From positions 3,447,501-3,511,500 of the forward strand of contig NZ_CP015849.1 in NCBI RefSeq assembly GCF_001654495.1: a stretch of DNA of 64,000 bases, in the 5' to 3' direction. The notes beneath the pieces were generated by a model. It was not told where the DNA came from, searched no databases, and saw only the letters and a list, made by a program, of their open reading frames with translations. The position numbers were made by a program, and so were the translations under genes. Of this stretch, positions 34,488 to 43,406 are shown piece by piece (position 1 is the stretch's first letter; the number at the start of each line of letters is the position of its first letter). This DNA is from Streptomyces sp. SAT1. GTDB taxonomy: Bacteria > Actinomycetota > Actinomycetes > Streptomycetales > Streptomycetaceae.

Positions 34488-34636
34488 GTGCCAACAGTAA
34501 CCGGGCGCTCCGCGCGCCCGCCCGCCCGCCACCGTCCTGGCACCGGAGGCGGGCGCACCCGCTCCCTCCGGCACCGTCGTGGCATCAAACCCGCCGTCCG
34601 GGGGAAAGTGGGAGGGACGGACTGGGGTGGTGACCG

Positions 34637-35053
34637 ATGGCTGACCGGCAGACCCGCAAGCGACCGTCGCCGGGCGAGCGGCCCGAAGCGGCGGCGGAGC
34701 GGCCGAGGGGCGCGGCCACGGCGGCGGTACGCCGCAGGAGCGCGCGCCGGGAGCCGGACCCCGCGGACCCGGACGGCACCACACCCACCGGCGGACCGGG
34801 CACGGGCCCGATCACCAGCCCTCTCACCGTCAGCCGCGCCACCATGACCACCGGCACCAGGACCGGCACGGGCGCCGGTACCGGCGCGGACACCGACCCG
34901 GGCGCCGACACGGAGGCCGAGCGCCGGCGCCGCCGGGCCCAGTTCCTGCGCGACCTCGCCGAGGCCCGCGAGCTGCGCGACCGCGTCCAGCCCCGGCGGG
35001 CCAAGGCCGCACGGCTGCGGCACGCGATGCGGATGCGTACGTTCCGCTGGTAG
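34637..35053 (+). CDS. hypothetical basic protein
   Basis: A 138-residue protein. Residues 1-95 are disordered, rich in Arg, Pro, Thr and Gly; the last ~45 ([44 protein letters not shown]) form a basic helix that is conserved in Streptomyces. It resembles a nucleic-acid-binding tail but nothing more can be said. Divergent from upp. Confidence 0.6.
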   Translation: MADRQTRKRPSPGERPEAAAERPRGAATAAVRRRSARREPDPADPDGTTPTGGPGTGPITSPLTVSRATMTTGTRTGTGAGTGADTDPGADTEAERRRRRAQFLRDLAEARELRDRVQPRRAKAARLRHAMRMRTFRW

Positions 35054-35419
35054 CGCGCGACCGGCGGGCGCCCGCCCGCCGGTCCGCGGAAGCTCCGGGG
35101 AAACTCCGGGGAAGTACGGGCGAAGCCCGGGGGAAGCCCGGGGCGAGAAGGAATCCCGGGCCGACGTTCCGGGGCGGACCTTCGTGACTGCCGGGCAATG
35201 CCGCGTACGATCCGCAGGTGGCGGCAACGAGTGCGCTGGTGAGTCCTTTACCGACGAGCCGTAAAAGAGCCGGACACAGGGAGCCGAAGACGTCCCCTGA
35301 TCGCCTTGTTTCTGCCACGATTCCGAGTGGGTGGGGCTCGGAGCCCAGCTTCTTCCCGCCCACGACCTCCGCCGGGGGGACCCCCGACCGGCACACCTAT
35401 GACCAGTGGGAGAGTCACG
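35054..35419. other. 366-bp gap upstream of the tadA pair
   Basis: No gene. 35090-35150 carries purine-rich repeats on the plus strand (ctccggggaa twice, gcccggggga twice). A possible -10 (TACGAT, 35206-35211) lies in tgccgcgtacgatccg; no matching -35. 35240-35330 is less GC-rich, as expected for a leader or promoter of the 35420 gene. Confidence 0.45.
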
Positions 35420-35956
35420 GTGTACTTCGCCGCACTGCTCGCGCGCACCGAAGACGGGTGGGAAGCGAGCGACACGGAGCTCGACGATGTGGAGACGCTC
35501 GCCGACCTGGCCGACCTGGCCAGGGAGGCCTCGGCCGAGGACGACACCGTGCTCGTCCTCATCGAACAGGAGGACGCCTGGTTCGGCGTCGTCCGGGTGG
35601 ACGGCGAGGAGGACCCTCGCATCTACGTGTCGGACGCCGCGGCCGCGGCCCGCAGTTCGTACGGCGAGATCCTGCTCACCGACGAACTGCTCGGCCGGGA
35701 TCCCGGTGACGACGGCCCCGATCTCGACGCCCTGGACCTCGACGGCACGGAGGACGGCGAGCCCTCCTCCGCCGACGACGAGGAAGAGGAGCCCGGTGCC
35801 GCCGAGACCATCACGCACAGCCCGCTGGGCGACGCCGAGATCCTCGACGACCTCGGCATCGGCGAGAAGGAGCTGCGCGCCCTGGACGCGGAGGACGCGC
35901 TGGGTGCGATCGCCGAGGTCCTGGGCGCCTCGGAGGTGCTGGAGACCGTCCGCTGA
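35420..35956 (+). CDS. tRNA adenosine deaminase-associated protein
   Basis: A 178-residue acidic protein always found next to tadA in actinobacteria. It begins VYFAALLARTEDGWEASDTELDD and is very acidic in the middle (residues 95-130). GTG 35420 is chosen because GGGAG lies 7 nt upstream and the family starts at (M)YFAALL; ATG 35399 is the alternative, with a poor site. Its function is not established. It precedes tadA by 212 nt. Confidence 0.82.
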   Translation: MYFAALLARTEDGWEASDTELDDVETLADLADLAREASAEDDTVLVLIEQEDAWFGVVRVDGEEDPRIYVSDAAAAARSSYGEILLTDELLGRDPGDDGPDLDALDLDGTEDGEPSSADDEEEEPGAAETITHSPLGDAEILDDLGIGEKELRALDAEDALGAIAEVLGASEVLETVR

Positions 35957-36168
35957 CCCCGCACCCGCCCCGGCCGGACGGCACACCGCGCCCGTCCGGA
36001 CCGCACGACCCGGCCGGCGCGCCACGTCCCGGCCACCCCGGACCCACTGACCGATCCGACCCCCCGGACCGCCCGGAGCACTTCGGGGCCGCCCCCGGCC
36101 CCGTAGCCGCCCCCGGCCCTGACCCCGCCCCGGCCCCCGACCCCGTCCGCGATCCCTGGCGGGGGGCG

Positions 36169-36600
36169 ATGCGGCTCGCTCTGGAGCAGGCCCGGCTCGC
36201 CGTCCGGGGCGGCGACGTCCCGATCGGTGCCGTCGTGCTGTCCGGAGACGGCACGACGGTGCTCGGAGCCGGGCACAACGAGCGTGAGGCGACCGGCGAC
36301 CCGACCGCCCACGCGGAGGTCCTCGCCCTGCGGCGGGCCGCCGCGCGGACGGGCGAGTGGCGGCTGTCCGGCTGCACGCTGGTCGTCACGCTGGAGCCGT
36401 GCACGATGTGCGCGGGAGCCGCCGTCCTGGCCCGGGTGGACCGGGTCGTCTACGGCGCCCGGGACGAGAAGGCGGGCGCCGCCGGATCGCTCTGGGACGT
36501 CGTGCGCGACCGGCGGCTCAACCACCGGCCCGAGGTCGTCGAGGGCGTGCTCGCCGGGGACTGCGCCGGGCTCCTCACGGATTTCTTCCGGGCCCGCTGA
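36169..36600 (+). CDS. tadA: tRNA-specific adenosine deaminase
   Basis: Converts A34 to inosine in tRNA-Arg(ACG). The zinc site is visible: HAE at 48-50 and PCTMC at 77-81, with the conserved NERE and GAAGSLWDVVRD segments. The only start in frame is ATG 36169; relatives usually have ~15-20 extra residues before MRLAL. The in-frame DNA upstream is Pro-rich and has no ATG, GTG or TTG back to the previous gene, so the N-terminus is either short or begins at a rare codon. The 3' half of its substrate tRNA gene appears at 60923. Confidence 0.94.
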   Translation: MRLALEQARLAVRGGDVPIGAVVLSGDGTTVLGAGHNEREATGDPTAHAEVLALRRAAARTGEWRLSGCTLVVTLEPCTMCAGAAVLARVDRVVYGARDEKAGAAGSLWDVVRDRRLNHRPEVVEGVLAGDCAGLLTDFFRAR

Positions 36601-36667
36601 GCCCGTCCCGCCCGGCCCCGGGAAACGGATTTCGGTCCACGACCCCGGGTGTTGTAGGGTCTCTCTC

Positions 36668-36752
36668 GGTAGCGTGTCCGAGCGGCCGAAGGAGCTCGCC
36701 TCGAAAGCGAGTGTGGCGCAAGTCACCGAGGGTTCAAATCCCTCCGCTACCG
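36668..36752 (+). tRNA. tRNA-Ser (anticodon CGA)
   Basis: An 85-nt class II tRNA: acceptor GGTAGCG/CGCTACC, anticodon arm CTCGC/GCGAG around CTCGAAA (anticodon CGA, reads TCG), long variable arm (TGTGGCGCAAGTCACCG). CCA is not encoded. Confidence 0.96.
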
Positions 36753-36757
36753 CTTGA

Positions 36758-36788
36758 GAAGGGCCCCGTCCGTCGGACGGGGCCCTTC
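36758..36788 (+). terminator. terminator of tRNA-Ser(CGA)
   Basis: A perfect 14-bp stem (36758-36771 with 36775-36788) and 3-nt loop GTC; no T-run follows. Confidence 0.85.
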
Positions 36789-36882
36789 GTGCAACTATCG
36801 TGCGATCATCGACAGCGCTCGGCGCGCGGCGGTCGACGACGGGGCGGCCGACGGCAGGGGCAACCAGCGACAGGGGGAGACG

Positions 36883-37059
36883 GTGGCGGTGAACGCCAAG
36901 AAGATCGTCGTCTATGTGCTCGTGGTCTTCGTGCTGTACGTGGTCATCACCGACCCGGCCAAGGCCGCCGACTACGTCCAGATAGGCTTCGAGGGCATAT
37001 CGAACGCCGCCAAGGCCATCGGTGACTTCATGACCTGGGCCGCGAACGGAGGAAAGTGA
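36883..37059 (+). CDS. small single-span membrane protein
   Basis: A 58-residue protein reading VAVNAKKIVVYVLVVFVLYVVITDP and then a soluble helix (AADYVQIGFEGISNAAKAIGDFMTW). GGGGGAG precedes two possible GTG starts (36883 and 36889). Its TGA overlaps the next gene's ATG (TGATG), so the two are coupled. Conserved in Streptomyces, role unknown. Confidence 0.75.
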   Translation: MAVNAKKIVVYVLVVFVLYVVITDPAKAADYVQIGFEGISNAAKAIGDFMTWAANGGK

Positions 37060-37352
37060 TGATCCGCCACCTGGTCCTCTTCAAGCTCAACGAGGGCGTC
37101 CGGCGCGACGATCCGCGCGTCGTGGAGGGTGTCGCGGCGTTCCGGGCGCTGGGCGGCCAGATCGAGGACCTGCGCTTCTGGGAGTGCGGCTGGAACATCA
37201 GCGACCGGCCCATCGCCCACGACTTCGCCATCAACTCGGCGGTCGAGGACGCGGACGCCCTCAAGCGCTATCTGGAGCACCCGGCCCATCAGGCGGGCGT
37301 GGCCCTGTGGCGGGAGTTCGCCACCTGGGTGATCGCGGACTACGAGTTCTAG
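37059..37352 (+). CDS. Dabb (stress-responsive A/B barrel) protein
   Basis: A 97-residue dimeric ferredoxin-like protein: MIRHLVLFKLNEGV at the start, with ALGGQIEDLRFWECGWNISDRP and HDFAINSAVEDADALKRYLEHPAH, a clear Dabb match. A textbook GGAGG site lies 6 nt upstream. Substrate unknown; coupled to the preceding small membrane protein. Confidence 0.92.
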   Translation: MIRHLVLFKLNEGVRRDDPRVVEGVAAFRALGGQIEDLRFWECGWNISDRPIAHDFAINSAVEDADALKRYLEHPAHQAGVALWREFATWVIADYEF

Positions 37353-37600
37353 CCGTACGGCCCCGTACGGACCCCCTGAGGCCCTCCCCGGCCCCGTGGC
37401 CCCCGCTGCGCCCCGCACCCGAGCGGTGCGGGGCTTCGTCGTGTCCGCGCACACCTGGCGCACGCGCCGCCACACACACCTGATGCACTAATTCATCCCT
37501 CAACACGTGCATATGCGGTGCTTGAACACTTAGCGCCTGTCTTGTGATGCTATGACCGCTTTTGACGGATGAGTTGATCGACGAAGAGGTGGCGTTGACC

Positions 37601-38455
37601 GTGTCGGCCAGTACTGCGCCGCCCCAGGAGGAAGCTTCCGCCCAGCCGGCGGCCGCGCCCTCCGCACCGGCCGCCACGCCCCCCGAGAAGCGGCGCGGTG
37701 CCGACACCCGGGCCCTCACCCAGGTGCTCTTCGCCCAGCTGAAGCAGCTGGAACCGGGCGGCCCGGAGTACGCCCGCGTGCGCGGGGCGCTCATCGAGGC
37801 CAATCTCCCGCTCGTACGCTACGCGGCCGCCCGCTTCCGCTCCCGCAACGAGCCGATGGAGGACGTCGTCCAGGTCGGCACGATCGGGCTCATCAACGCC
37901 ATCGACCGCTTCGATCCGGACCGGGGCGTGCAGTTCCCCACCTTCGCCATGCCGACCGTCGTGGGCGAGATCAAGCGGTACTTCCGCGACAACGTCCGCA
38001 CCGTCCACGTCCCGCGCCGGCTGCACGAGCTGTGGGTGCAGGTCAACAGCGCGACGGAGGACCTGACCACCGCCTTCGGCCGCTCCCCCTCCACCGCCGA
38101 GATCGCCGAGCGGCTGCGCATCGGCGAGGACGAGGTGCTCTCCTGCATCGAGGCGGGCCGGTCGTACCACGCGACCTCGCTGGAGGCGGCCCAGGAGGGC
38201 GACGGGCTGCCCGGACTGCTCGACCGGCTCGGCTACGAGGACCCGGCGCTGGACGGCGTCGAGCACCGCGACCTGGTCCGCCACCTGCTCGTCCAGCTGC
38301 CCGAGCGCGAGCAGCGGATCCTGCTGCTGCGTTACTACAGCAATCTCACCCAGTCGCAGATCAGTGCGGAGCTCGGCGTCTCCCAGATGCATGTCTCGCG
38401 ACTGCTCGCGCGCAGCTTCCAGCGGCTGCGATCCGCAAACAGGATCGAGGCATAA
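37601..38455 (+). CDS. sigF: SigB/SigF-family RNA polymerase sigma factor (SigF)
   Basis: A 284-residue group 3 sigma factor. Region 2 ([29 protein letters not shown]), region 3 ([19 protein letters not shown]) and region 4 ([25 protein letters not shown]) are complete. In Streptomyces SigF acts late in spore development. GTG 37601, with AGGTGG 8 nt upstream, gives the family start [12 protein letters not shown] 37562 and GTG 37589 are alternatives. The symbol comes from the match to SigF and from sigN being next. The region 37485-37560 is AT-rich and should contain its promoter. Confidence 0.9.
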   Translation: MSASTAPPQEEASAQPAAAPSAPAATPPEKRRGADTRALTQVLFAQLKQLEPGGPEYARVRGALIEANLPLVRYAAARFRSRNEPMEDVVQVGTIGLINAIDRFDPDRGVQFPTFAMPTVVGEIKRYFRDNVRTVHVPRRLHELWVQVNSATEDLTTAFGRSPSTAEIAERLRIGEDEVLSCIEAGRSYHATSLEAAQEGDGLPGLLDRLGYEDPALDGVEHRDLVRHLLVQLPEREQRILLLRYYSNLTQSQISAELGVSQMHVSRLLARSFQRLRSANRIEA

Positions 38456-38540
38456 CCGTCACGAGCGAATCGCTCACCAGGGCGGATCCTGTCACCTTCG
38501 GTCCGAAAGACCGTCAGACCCCTTGCCGCCAGGGCTGATT

Positions 38541-38589
38541 CATGTCGGCGATGTCGACATGTCACTACAGCGCGTTGCCGACATGTGAC
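38541..38589 (+). promoter_or_regulatory. CGACATGT repeats upstream of sigN
   Basis: CATGTCG-n7-CGACATG (38541-38561) is an inverted repeat; CGACATGTCAC (38555-38565) recurs as CGACATGTGAC (38579-38589), 24 bp on. The cluster lies 115-160 nt before the sigN ATG and is a likely operator or alternative-sigma promoter region. Confidence 0.5.
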
Positions 38590-38702
38590 ATTCTGCGGGA
38601 AGCGCGTTTGCCGTGGCTCCGGCTCCGGTATTCAGGTGAAGGCTGATGTTCTCCTCGTCAGAGAACGCCGCCACGACCGTCCCGCGACCCAGAGGGGGTG
38701 GC

Positions 38703-39611
38703 ATGTCCGCAGACCAGGGCAGCTCCGAGGTGCTCACGCTCACCAAGGGCGAGGCGCCTTCCCCGGCGCTCGAACCGATCGACGCCCTCGACGACGTGGC
38801 GGCCCTTCCGGCCGTCCCGGCCCCGGCACCGGCGTTCGAGGCCCCGGAGGCCATCGACACCCGCACCCTGTCCCGCTCCCTGTTCCTGCGGCTCGCCGTG
38901 CTCGACGAGAACAGCCCCGAGCGTGCCTACGTCCGGGACACCCTGATCGAGCTGAACCTCCCGCTCGTCCGCTACGCCGCCGCCCGCTTCCGCTCGCGCA
39001 ACGAGCCGATGGAGGACATCGTCCAGGTCGGCACCATCGGCCTGATCAAGGCGATCGACCGCTTCGACTGCGAACGCGGCGTGGAGTTCCCGACCTTCGC
39101 GATGCCGACGGTGGTCGGTGAGATCAAGCGCTTCTTCCGCGACACCTCGTGGTCGGTGCGCGTGCCCCGGCGCCTCCAGGAGCTGCGGCTGGCGCTGACG
39201 AAGGCCAGCGACGAGCTGTCCCAGAAGCTCGACCGCTCCCCGACCGTCGGCGAACTCGCCACGGTGCTCGGGGTGTCGGAGGAGGACGTCGTCGACGGCC
39301 TCGCCGTGGGCAACGCGTACACGGCCTCCTCGCTCGACTCCCCGGCCCCCGAGGACGACGGCGGCGAGGGCTCGCTCGCGGACCGCCTCGGCTACGAGGA
39401 CACGGCGCTGGAGGGCGTGGAGTACCGCGAGTCCCTCAAGCCGCTGCTCGCCAAGCTGCCGCCCCGTGAGCGGCGGATCATCATGCTGCGCTTCTTCGCC
39501 AACATGACGCAGTCGCAGATCGGCGAGGAGGTCGGCATCTCGCAGATGCACGTCTCCCGGCTGCTGACGCGGACGCTGTCCCAGCTCCGTGAGGGGCTCA
39601 TCTCGGACTGA
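38703..39611 (+). CDS. sigN: SigB/SigF-family RNA polymerase sigma factor (SigN)
   Basis: A 302-residue group 3 sigma factor, paralogous to the preceding SigF (shared [34 protein letters not shown]). It starts [17 protein letters not shown], the known SigN beginning, after a GAGGGGGTGGC site; the frame further up is not coding. SigN controls part of aerial development in S. coelicolor. Regions 2, 3 and 4 are complete, ending [16 protein letters not shown]. The pair probably arose by tandem duplication. Confidence 0.9.
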   Translation: MSADQGSSEVLTLTKGEAPSPALEPIDALDDVAALPAVPAPAPAFEAPEAIDTRTLSRSLFLRLAVLDENSPERAYVRDTLIELNLPLVRYAAARFRSRNEPMEDIVQVGTIGLIKAIDRFDCERGVEFPTFAMPTVVGEIKRFFRDTSWSVRVPRRLQELRLALTKASDELSQKLDRSPTVGELATVLGVSEEDVVDGLAVGNAYTASSLDSPAPEDDGGEGSLADRLGYEDTALEGVEYRESLKPLLAKLPPRERRIIMLRFFANMTQSQIGEEVGISQMHVSRLLTRTLSQLREGLISD

Positions 39612-39751
39612 GCCCGGCCCGGACCCCGGTCCTCCGGCCCGTACCGGCCGCCGAGGCGCCCACGCGGCGCGTCGGCGGCCGTCGTGCTGTCCGCCGCGGC
39701 CGGGCCGTGGCGTACCGGCCGCCGGGCCCGGCCCGCCGTCCCGTACGAGTG

Positions 39752-39949
39752 CTACTTGAGCGCCAGCCAGGCGACGGCCGCGACGACGATCACGGCGACG
39801 ACGACACCGATGATCAGGCCGACCCGCGGACCGGCGGCCGCCTGCGGCTGCTGCCTCGCCTGAGGGGCGGCCTCGTCGACGAACGCGCGGAACATCTGGG
39901 TGCTGCCGGCGGGGTCGTGGTTGCCCTGGGGGCCCTGGGTGTTAGCCAT
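39752..39949 (-). CDS. small tail-anchored membrane protein
   Basis: A 65-residue protein: a Gln-rich soluble N-terminus (MANTQGPQGNHDPAGSTQMFRAFVDE) and a C-terminal hydrophobic segment (VGLIIGVVVAVIVVAAVAWLALK). No ribosome-binding site is obvious, so ATG 39949 rests on codon bias. Convergent with sigN. Function unknown. Confidence 0.65.
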   Translation of the reverse strand: MANTQGPQGNHDPAGSTQMFRAFVDEAAPQARQQPQAAAGPRVGLIIGVVVAVIVVAAVAWLALK

Positions 39950-40171
39950 GGGCCGAGACCCTAGCGAAGACGCGGGGCCCTGCCCAAGTGGGGGGCCTGT
40001 TTGTGCTGTTGGCCCGGTGGTGCCGCGCGCCCCGGACAGCGCCCCGGCGACCGCTTCCGCCGCCTTCGGGCCAGGGAACACGCGTTCCCGCCCGTCACCT
40101 GCGTGTTTACGTTCGCAATACTTGCCTTTGCCAAGTTTTTGCGCCACCGGCCCCGGATTTGTTTGCCTTCA

Positions 40172-40205
40172 GCAACCAACCGAACTTATGGTTGCCCCAA
40201 GCAAC
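40172..40205 (+). promoter_or_regulatory. candidate MarR operator
   Basis: GCAACCA (40172-40178) and TGGTTGC (40189-40195) are inverted repeats; a third half-site GCAAC (40201-40205) pairs with the same GTTGC. They lie 17-50 nt before the MarR ATG, in an unusually AT-rich promoter region, as expected for MarR autoregulation. The gap 39950-40171 holds no gene. Confidence 0.6.
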
Positions 40206-40221
40206 GATTACGGGAGGTGTG

Positions 40222-40716
40222 ATGGCCGAGCGCGCGCAGTACGAAGAGCTGGCGCGTCAGCTCAGCGCCATCGGCGCCGTGAAACGGGACATGGGGCGGA
40301 TCCTGCCGCCCGACTGCCCGGCCGGATCCGCCGCCGTGCTGACGCTGCTCGGCCGGCACGGCGACATGCGCATGAGCAAGCTCGCCGAGCTGCTCGCCGT
40401 GGACCTGTCGGTGACCAGCCGGCATGTCGCGCACGTCGCCGCGCGCGGCTGGATCGACCGGCTGCCGGACCCCGCGGACAAGCGCTCGCGCATCCTGCGC
40501 CTGACGCCCGCCGGGAACGACCGGCTCGACGACCTGTCCCGGCGCACCACGCACCTGCTGGCGGAGCGGCTGAGCGACTGGACCGACGACGAGGTCGGCC
40601 AGCTCATCCGGCTGATGACCAGGCTCCGCGACAGCTTCGGCGACTGCCGGTCCACGCCGGTCCGGATCCCCGGGCCCGTGATCGAAGAGACCACCCGTAC
40701 ACCCGCAAGCACGTAG
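40222..40716 (+). CDS. MarR-family transcriptional regulator
   Basis: A 164-residue winged-helix repressor: MRMSKLAELLAVDLSVTSRHVAHVAARGWIDRLPDPADKRSRILRLTPAG is the DNA-binding core with the MarR wing DxRDKRS-like motif. GGGAGG lies 5 nt upstream of the ATG. It precedes the MFS exporter on the same strand (83 nt) and likely represses it through the palindromes upstream. Confidence 0.93.
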   Translation: MAERAQYEELARQLSAIGAVKRDMGRILPPDCPAGSAAVLTLLGRHGDMRMSKLAELLAVDLSVTSRHVAHVAARGWIDRLPDPADKRSRILRLTPAGNDRLDDLSRRTTHLLAERLSDWTDDEVGQLIRLMTRLRDSFGDCRSTPVRIPGPVIEETTRTPAST

Positions 40717-40728
40717 TAAAGGAAGCCC

Positions 40729-40803
40729 ATGGCAACGACCACACCAGCCGGTGTGCGGGCTCACGCCAAGCACGGGGCGGCTCCCCGGACGGCGCTCCGA
40801 TGA
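40729..40803 (+). CDS. 24-codon leader ORF overlapping the MFS exporter start (or frameshifted N-terminus)
   Basis: ATG 40729 has a good AAAGGAA site and encodes MATTTPAGVRAHAKHG, then terminates at TGA 40801-40803, overlapping the exporter ATG (40800). If one G were added to the GGGG run at 40774-40777, the frame would run straight into the exporter as AKHGGGSPDGAPMTHRQIM, which is the N-terminus I recall for related exporters. So this is either a coupled leader peptide or a one-base deletion. Confidence 0.55.
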   Translation: MATTTPAGVRAHAKHGAAPRTALR

Positions 40804-43301
40804 CGCACCGGCAGATCATGGAGGCGCTCTCCGGGCTGCTGCTCGGCATGTTCGTGGCGATCCTGTCGTCCACGATCGTCTCCAACGCCCTGCCGAAGAT
40901 CATCGGTGACCTCGGTGGCGGCCAGTCCGCCTACACCTGGGTGGTCACCGCCGCCCTGCTGTCGATGACCGCCTCGACCCCCCTGTGGGGCAAGCTGGCG
41001 GACCTGTACAGCAAGAAGGCGCTCGTCCAGATAGCCCTGATCATCTACGTCGTGGCGTCGATGGCAGCCGGTCTGTCGCAGAACCCCGGCATGCTGATCG
41101 TCTGCCGCGTGGTCCAGGGCGTCGGCGTCGGCGGTCTGTCCGCCCTGGCGCAGATCGTCATGGCCGCGATGATCTCCCCGCGCGAGCGTGGCCGCTACTC
41201 CGGTTACCTCGGCGCCACCTTCGCCGTCGCCACCGTCGGCGGTCCGCTGCTCGGCGGTGTCATCACCGACACCTCGTGGCTGGGCTGGCGCTGGTGCTTC
41301 TACGTCGGCGTGCCCTTCGCGATCCTCGCCCTGGTCGTCCTCCAGAAGACCCTGCACCTGCCCGTCGTCAAGCGGGACGTGAAGGTCGACTGGGCCGGCG
41401 CGACCATGATCGCCGCGGCCGTCTCGCTGCTGCTGATCTGGGTCACCTTCGCCGGTGACAAGTACGACTGGCTGTCCTGGCAGAGCGCCGTCATGGTCGG
41501 CGGATCGATCGTCCTCGGCCTGCTGTTCGTGCTGATCGAGTCCCGGGCCGCCGAGCCGATCATCCCGCTGCGGCTGTTCCGCAACCGCACGATCACGCTG
41601 GCGTCGCTCGCCTCGCTCTTCGTCGGTGTCGCGATGTTCACCGGCACGGTCTTCTTCAGCCAGTACTTCCAGCTGGCCCGGGGCAAGACCCCGACCATGT
41701 CCGGTGTGCTGACCATCCCGATGATCGGCGGCCTGTTCGTCTCCTCCACCGTCTCCGGGCAGTTCATCACCCGCACCGGGCGCTGGAAGGCGTGGCTGGT
41801 CAGCGGTGGCGTGCTGGTGACGGCGGGCCTCGGCCTGCTGGGCACCATCCGGTACGACACGGACTACTGGAAGATGGCCATTTTCATGGCCCTGCTGGGT
41901 CTCGGCATCGGCATGATGATGCAGAACCTGGTGCTGTGCACGCAGAACCAGGTCGACCCGAGCGACCTCGGCTCGGCCAGCTCCACCGTCACCTTCTTCC
42001 GCTCGCTGGGCGGCGCGGTGGGCGTCTCCGCGCTCGGCGCGGTCCTGGCCCACCGGATCACCGACTACGTCAAGGACGGCCTGGCCGGACTCGACCCGAA
42101 GTACCAGGCCGCCATGGGCGGCTCGTCCACCGGCACCATCCCGGACGTCGCCAAGCTCCCGGCGCCGCTGCGCACGGTCATCGAGAGCGCCTACGGGCAC
42201 GGCATCGCCGACATCTTCCTGATCGCCGGCTGCATGGCCGCCATCGCCTTCCTGATCACGCTGTTCATCAAGGAGGTCCCGCTGCGCACCCGGGGCGGTC
42301 TCGCGCAGTCCGCCGAGGGCGAGCCGGCCCCGGTCGACCCGGTGGCGGCCCCGGCCGTCGCCGAGGCCCAGGAGCAGGCCCCCCTCGCGGCCGCCGACCA
42401 GTTCGCGGCCCCGGCCGAGGACAAGGTGCCCAGCTGGGCCACGGCCGCCGCCACCACGGAGACCGGCCCCGAGGGCACCCAGCGGCTGGCCGCCGTCGCC
42501 ACGGCGGCCCCGCGGGAGCCGGCCGCCGCCCCCGCGGGCGGCGGGGTCCCCGTGCACGGCTTCGTCCGCGGCGCCGAGAGCGCCCCGGTGCCCCGGGCCG
42601 CCGTCACGCTGATCTCGCTGACGGGCCGCCAGCTCGGCCGCGCGGTCGCACAGGCCGACGGCGGCTACACGGTGGACACGCCCGGCGCGGGCTCGTACGT
42701 CCTGATCGCCTCCGCCGACGGCTTCCAGCCGCAGGCGTCCACGATCGTCGTCCACGACGAGCCGGTGGCGTTCGACATCCTGCTCAGCGGCACCAGCGGA
42801 CTGAGCGGTGTCGTGCGGGCCGCGGAGACGACCCTCCCGGTCAAGGACGCCATGGTGATCGTCACCGATGTGCGCGGCGATCTGCTGGCCACCGGGTCCA
42901 CCGGTGAGCAGGGCGAGTTCTCCTTCGCCGAGCTGGTGCCGGGCGTGGTGACCGTCGCGGTGAACGCCGCCGGGTTCCGGCCGCGCGCGCTGCCCGTCGA
43001 GGTCGGCGGCGCCGGGGTCACCCGGATCGAGGTCGACCTGGACTCCGGCGCGCAGCTCCAGGGCGTCGTGCGGGCCCCGCACGGTCCGCTCGCGGACGCC
43101 CGCGTGACGCTGGTCGACGCGGCGGGCAACGTGGTCGGCACGGCCACCACCGGCGCGGACGGGGCGTACGCCTTCACCGACCTGAACAGCGGCGAGTACA
43201 CCGTCATCGCGACGGGTTACCCGCCGGTGGCGACGGCGCTCGCGGTCTCGGGCCGCGGTGTCGACGACCACGACATCGAACTCGCCCACCCCGGCGAGTA
43301 G
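40800..43301 (+). CDS. MFS (DHA2-type) exporter with C-terminal carboxypeptidase-regulatory-like domains
   Basis: An 833-residue protein. Residues 1 to ~490 form a 14-segment major facilitator (LLGMFVAILSSTIVSNALPKIIGDL; motif A-like GKLADLYSKK; RVVQGVGVGGLSAL). After an Ala/Pro linker (about 500-580) come three repeated ~80-residue beta-sandwich units, each with a pattern like GxVxxxxGPLADARVTLVDAAGNVVGTATTGADGAYAF, the carboxypeptidase-regulatory/SdrD-like fold. Fusion of these to an exporter is unusual. The ATG overlaps the leader stop. It follows MarR and precedes a YceI gene bearing the same type of repeat. Confidence 0.88.
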   Translation: MTHRQIMEALSGLLLGMFVAILSSTIVSNALPKIIGDLGGGQSAYTWVVTAALLSMTASTPLWGKLADLYSKKALVQIALIIYVVASMAAGLSQNPGMLIVCRVVQGVGVGGLSALAQIVMAAMISPRERGRYSGYLGATFAVATVGGPLLGGVITDTSWLGWRWCFYVGVPFAILALVVLQKTLHLPVVKRDVKVDWAGATMIAAAVSLLLIWVTFAGDKYDWLSWQSAVMVGGSIVLGLLFVLIESRAAEPIIPLRLFRNRTITLASLASLFVGVAMFTGTVFFSQYFQLARGKTPTMSGVLTIPMIGGLFVSSTVSGQFITRTGRWKAWLVSGGVLVTAGLGLLGTIRYDTDYWKMAIFMALLGLGIGMMMQNLVLCTQNQVDPSDLGSASSTVTFFRSLGGAVGVSALGAVLAHRITDYVKDGLAGLDPKYQAAMGGSSTGTIPDVAKLPAPLRTVIESAYGHGIADIFLIAGCMAAIAFLITLFIKEVPLRTRGGLAQSAEGEPAPVDPVAAPAVAEAQEQAPLAAADQFAAPAEDKVPSWATAAATTETGPEGTQRLAAVATAAPREPAAAPAGGGVPVHGFVRGAESAPVPRAAVTLISLTGRQLGRAVAQADGGYTVDTPGAGSYVLIASADGFQPQASTIVVHDEPVAFDILLSGTSGLSGVVRAAETTLPVKDAMVIVTDVRGDLLATGSTGEQGEFSFAELVPGVVTVAVNAAGFRPRALPVEVGGAGVTRIEVDLDSGAQLQGVVRAPHGPLADARVTLVDAAGNVVGTATTGADGAYAFTDLNSGEYTVIATGYPPVATALAVSGRGVDDHDIELAHPGE

Positions 43302-43406
43302 TTCAGCCCCCGGCCCGGGGCGGGGCGCGCTCCCAGTGGAGGCGCCCCGCCGCGGGCCGGTCATTTTCCGGACTTTTTTCGCAAGGCTTCTCAGGGAGAC
43401 AACGGG

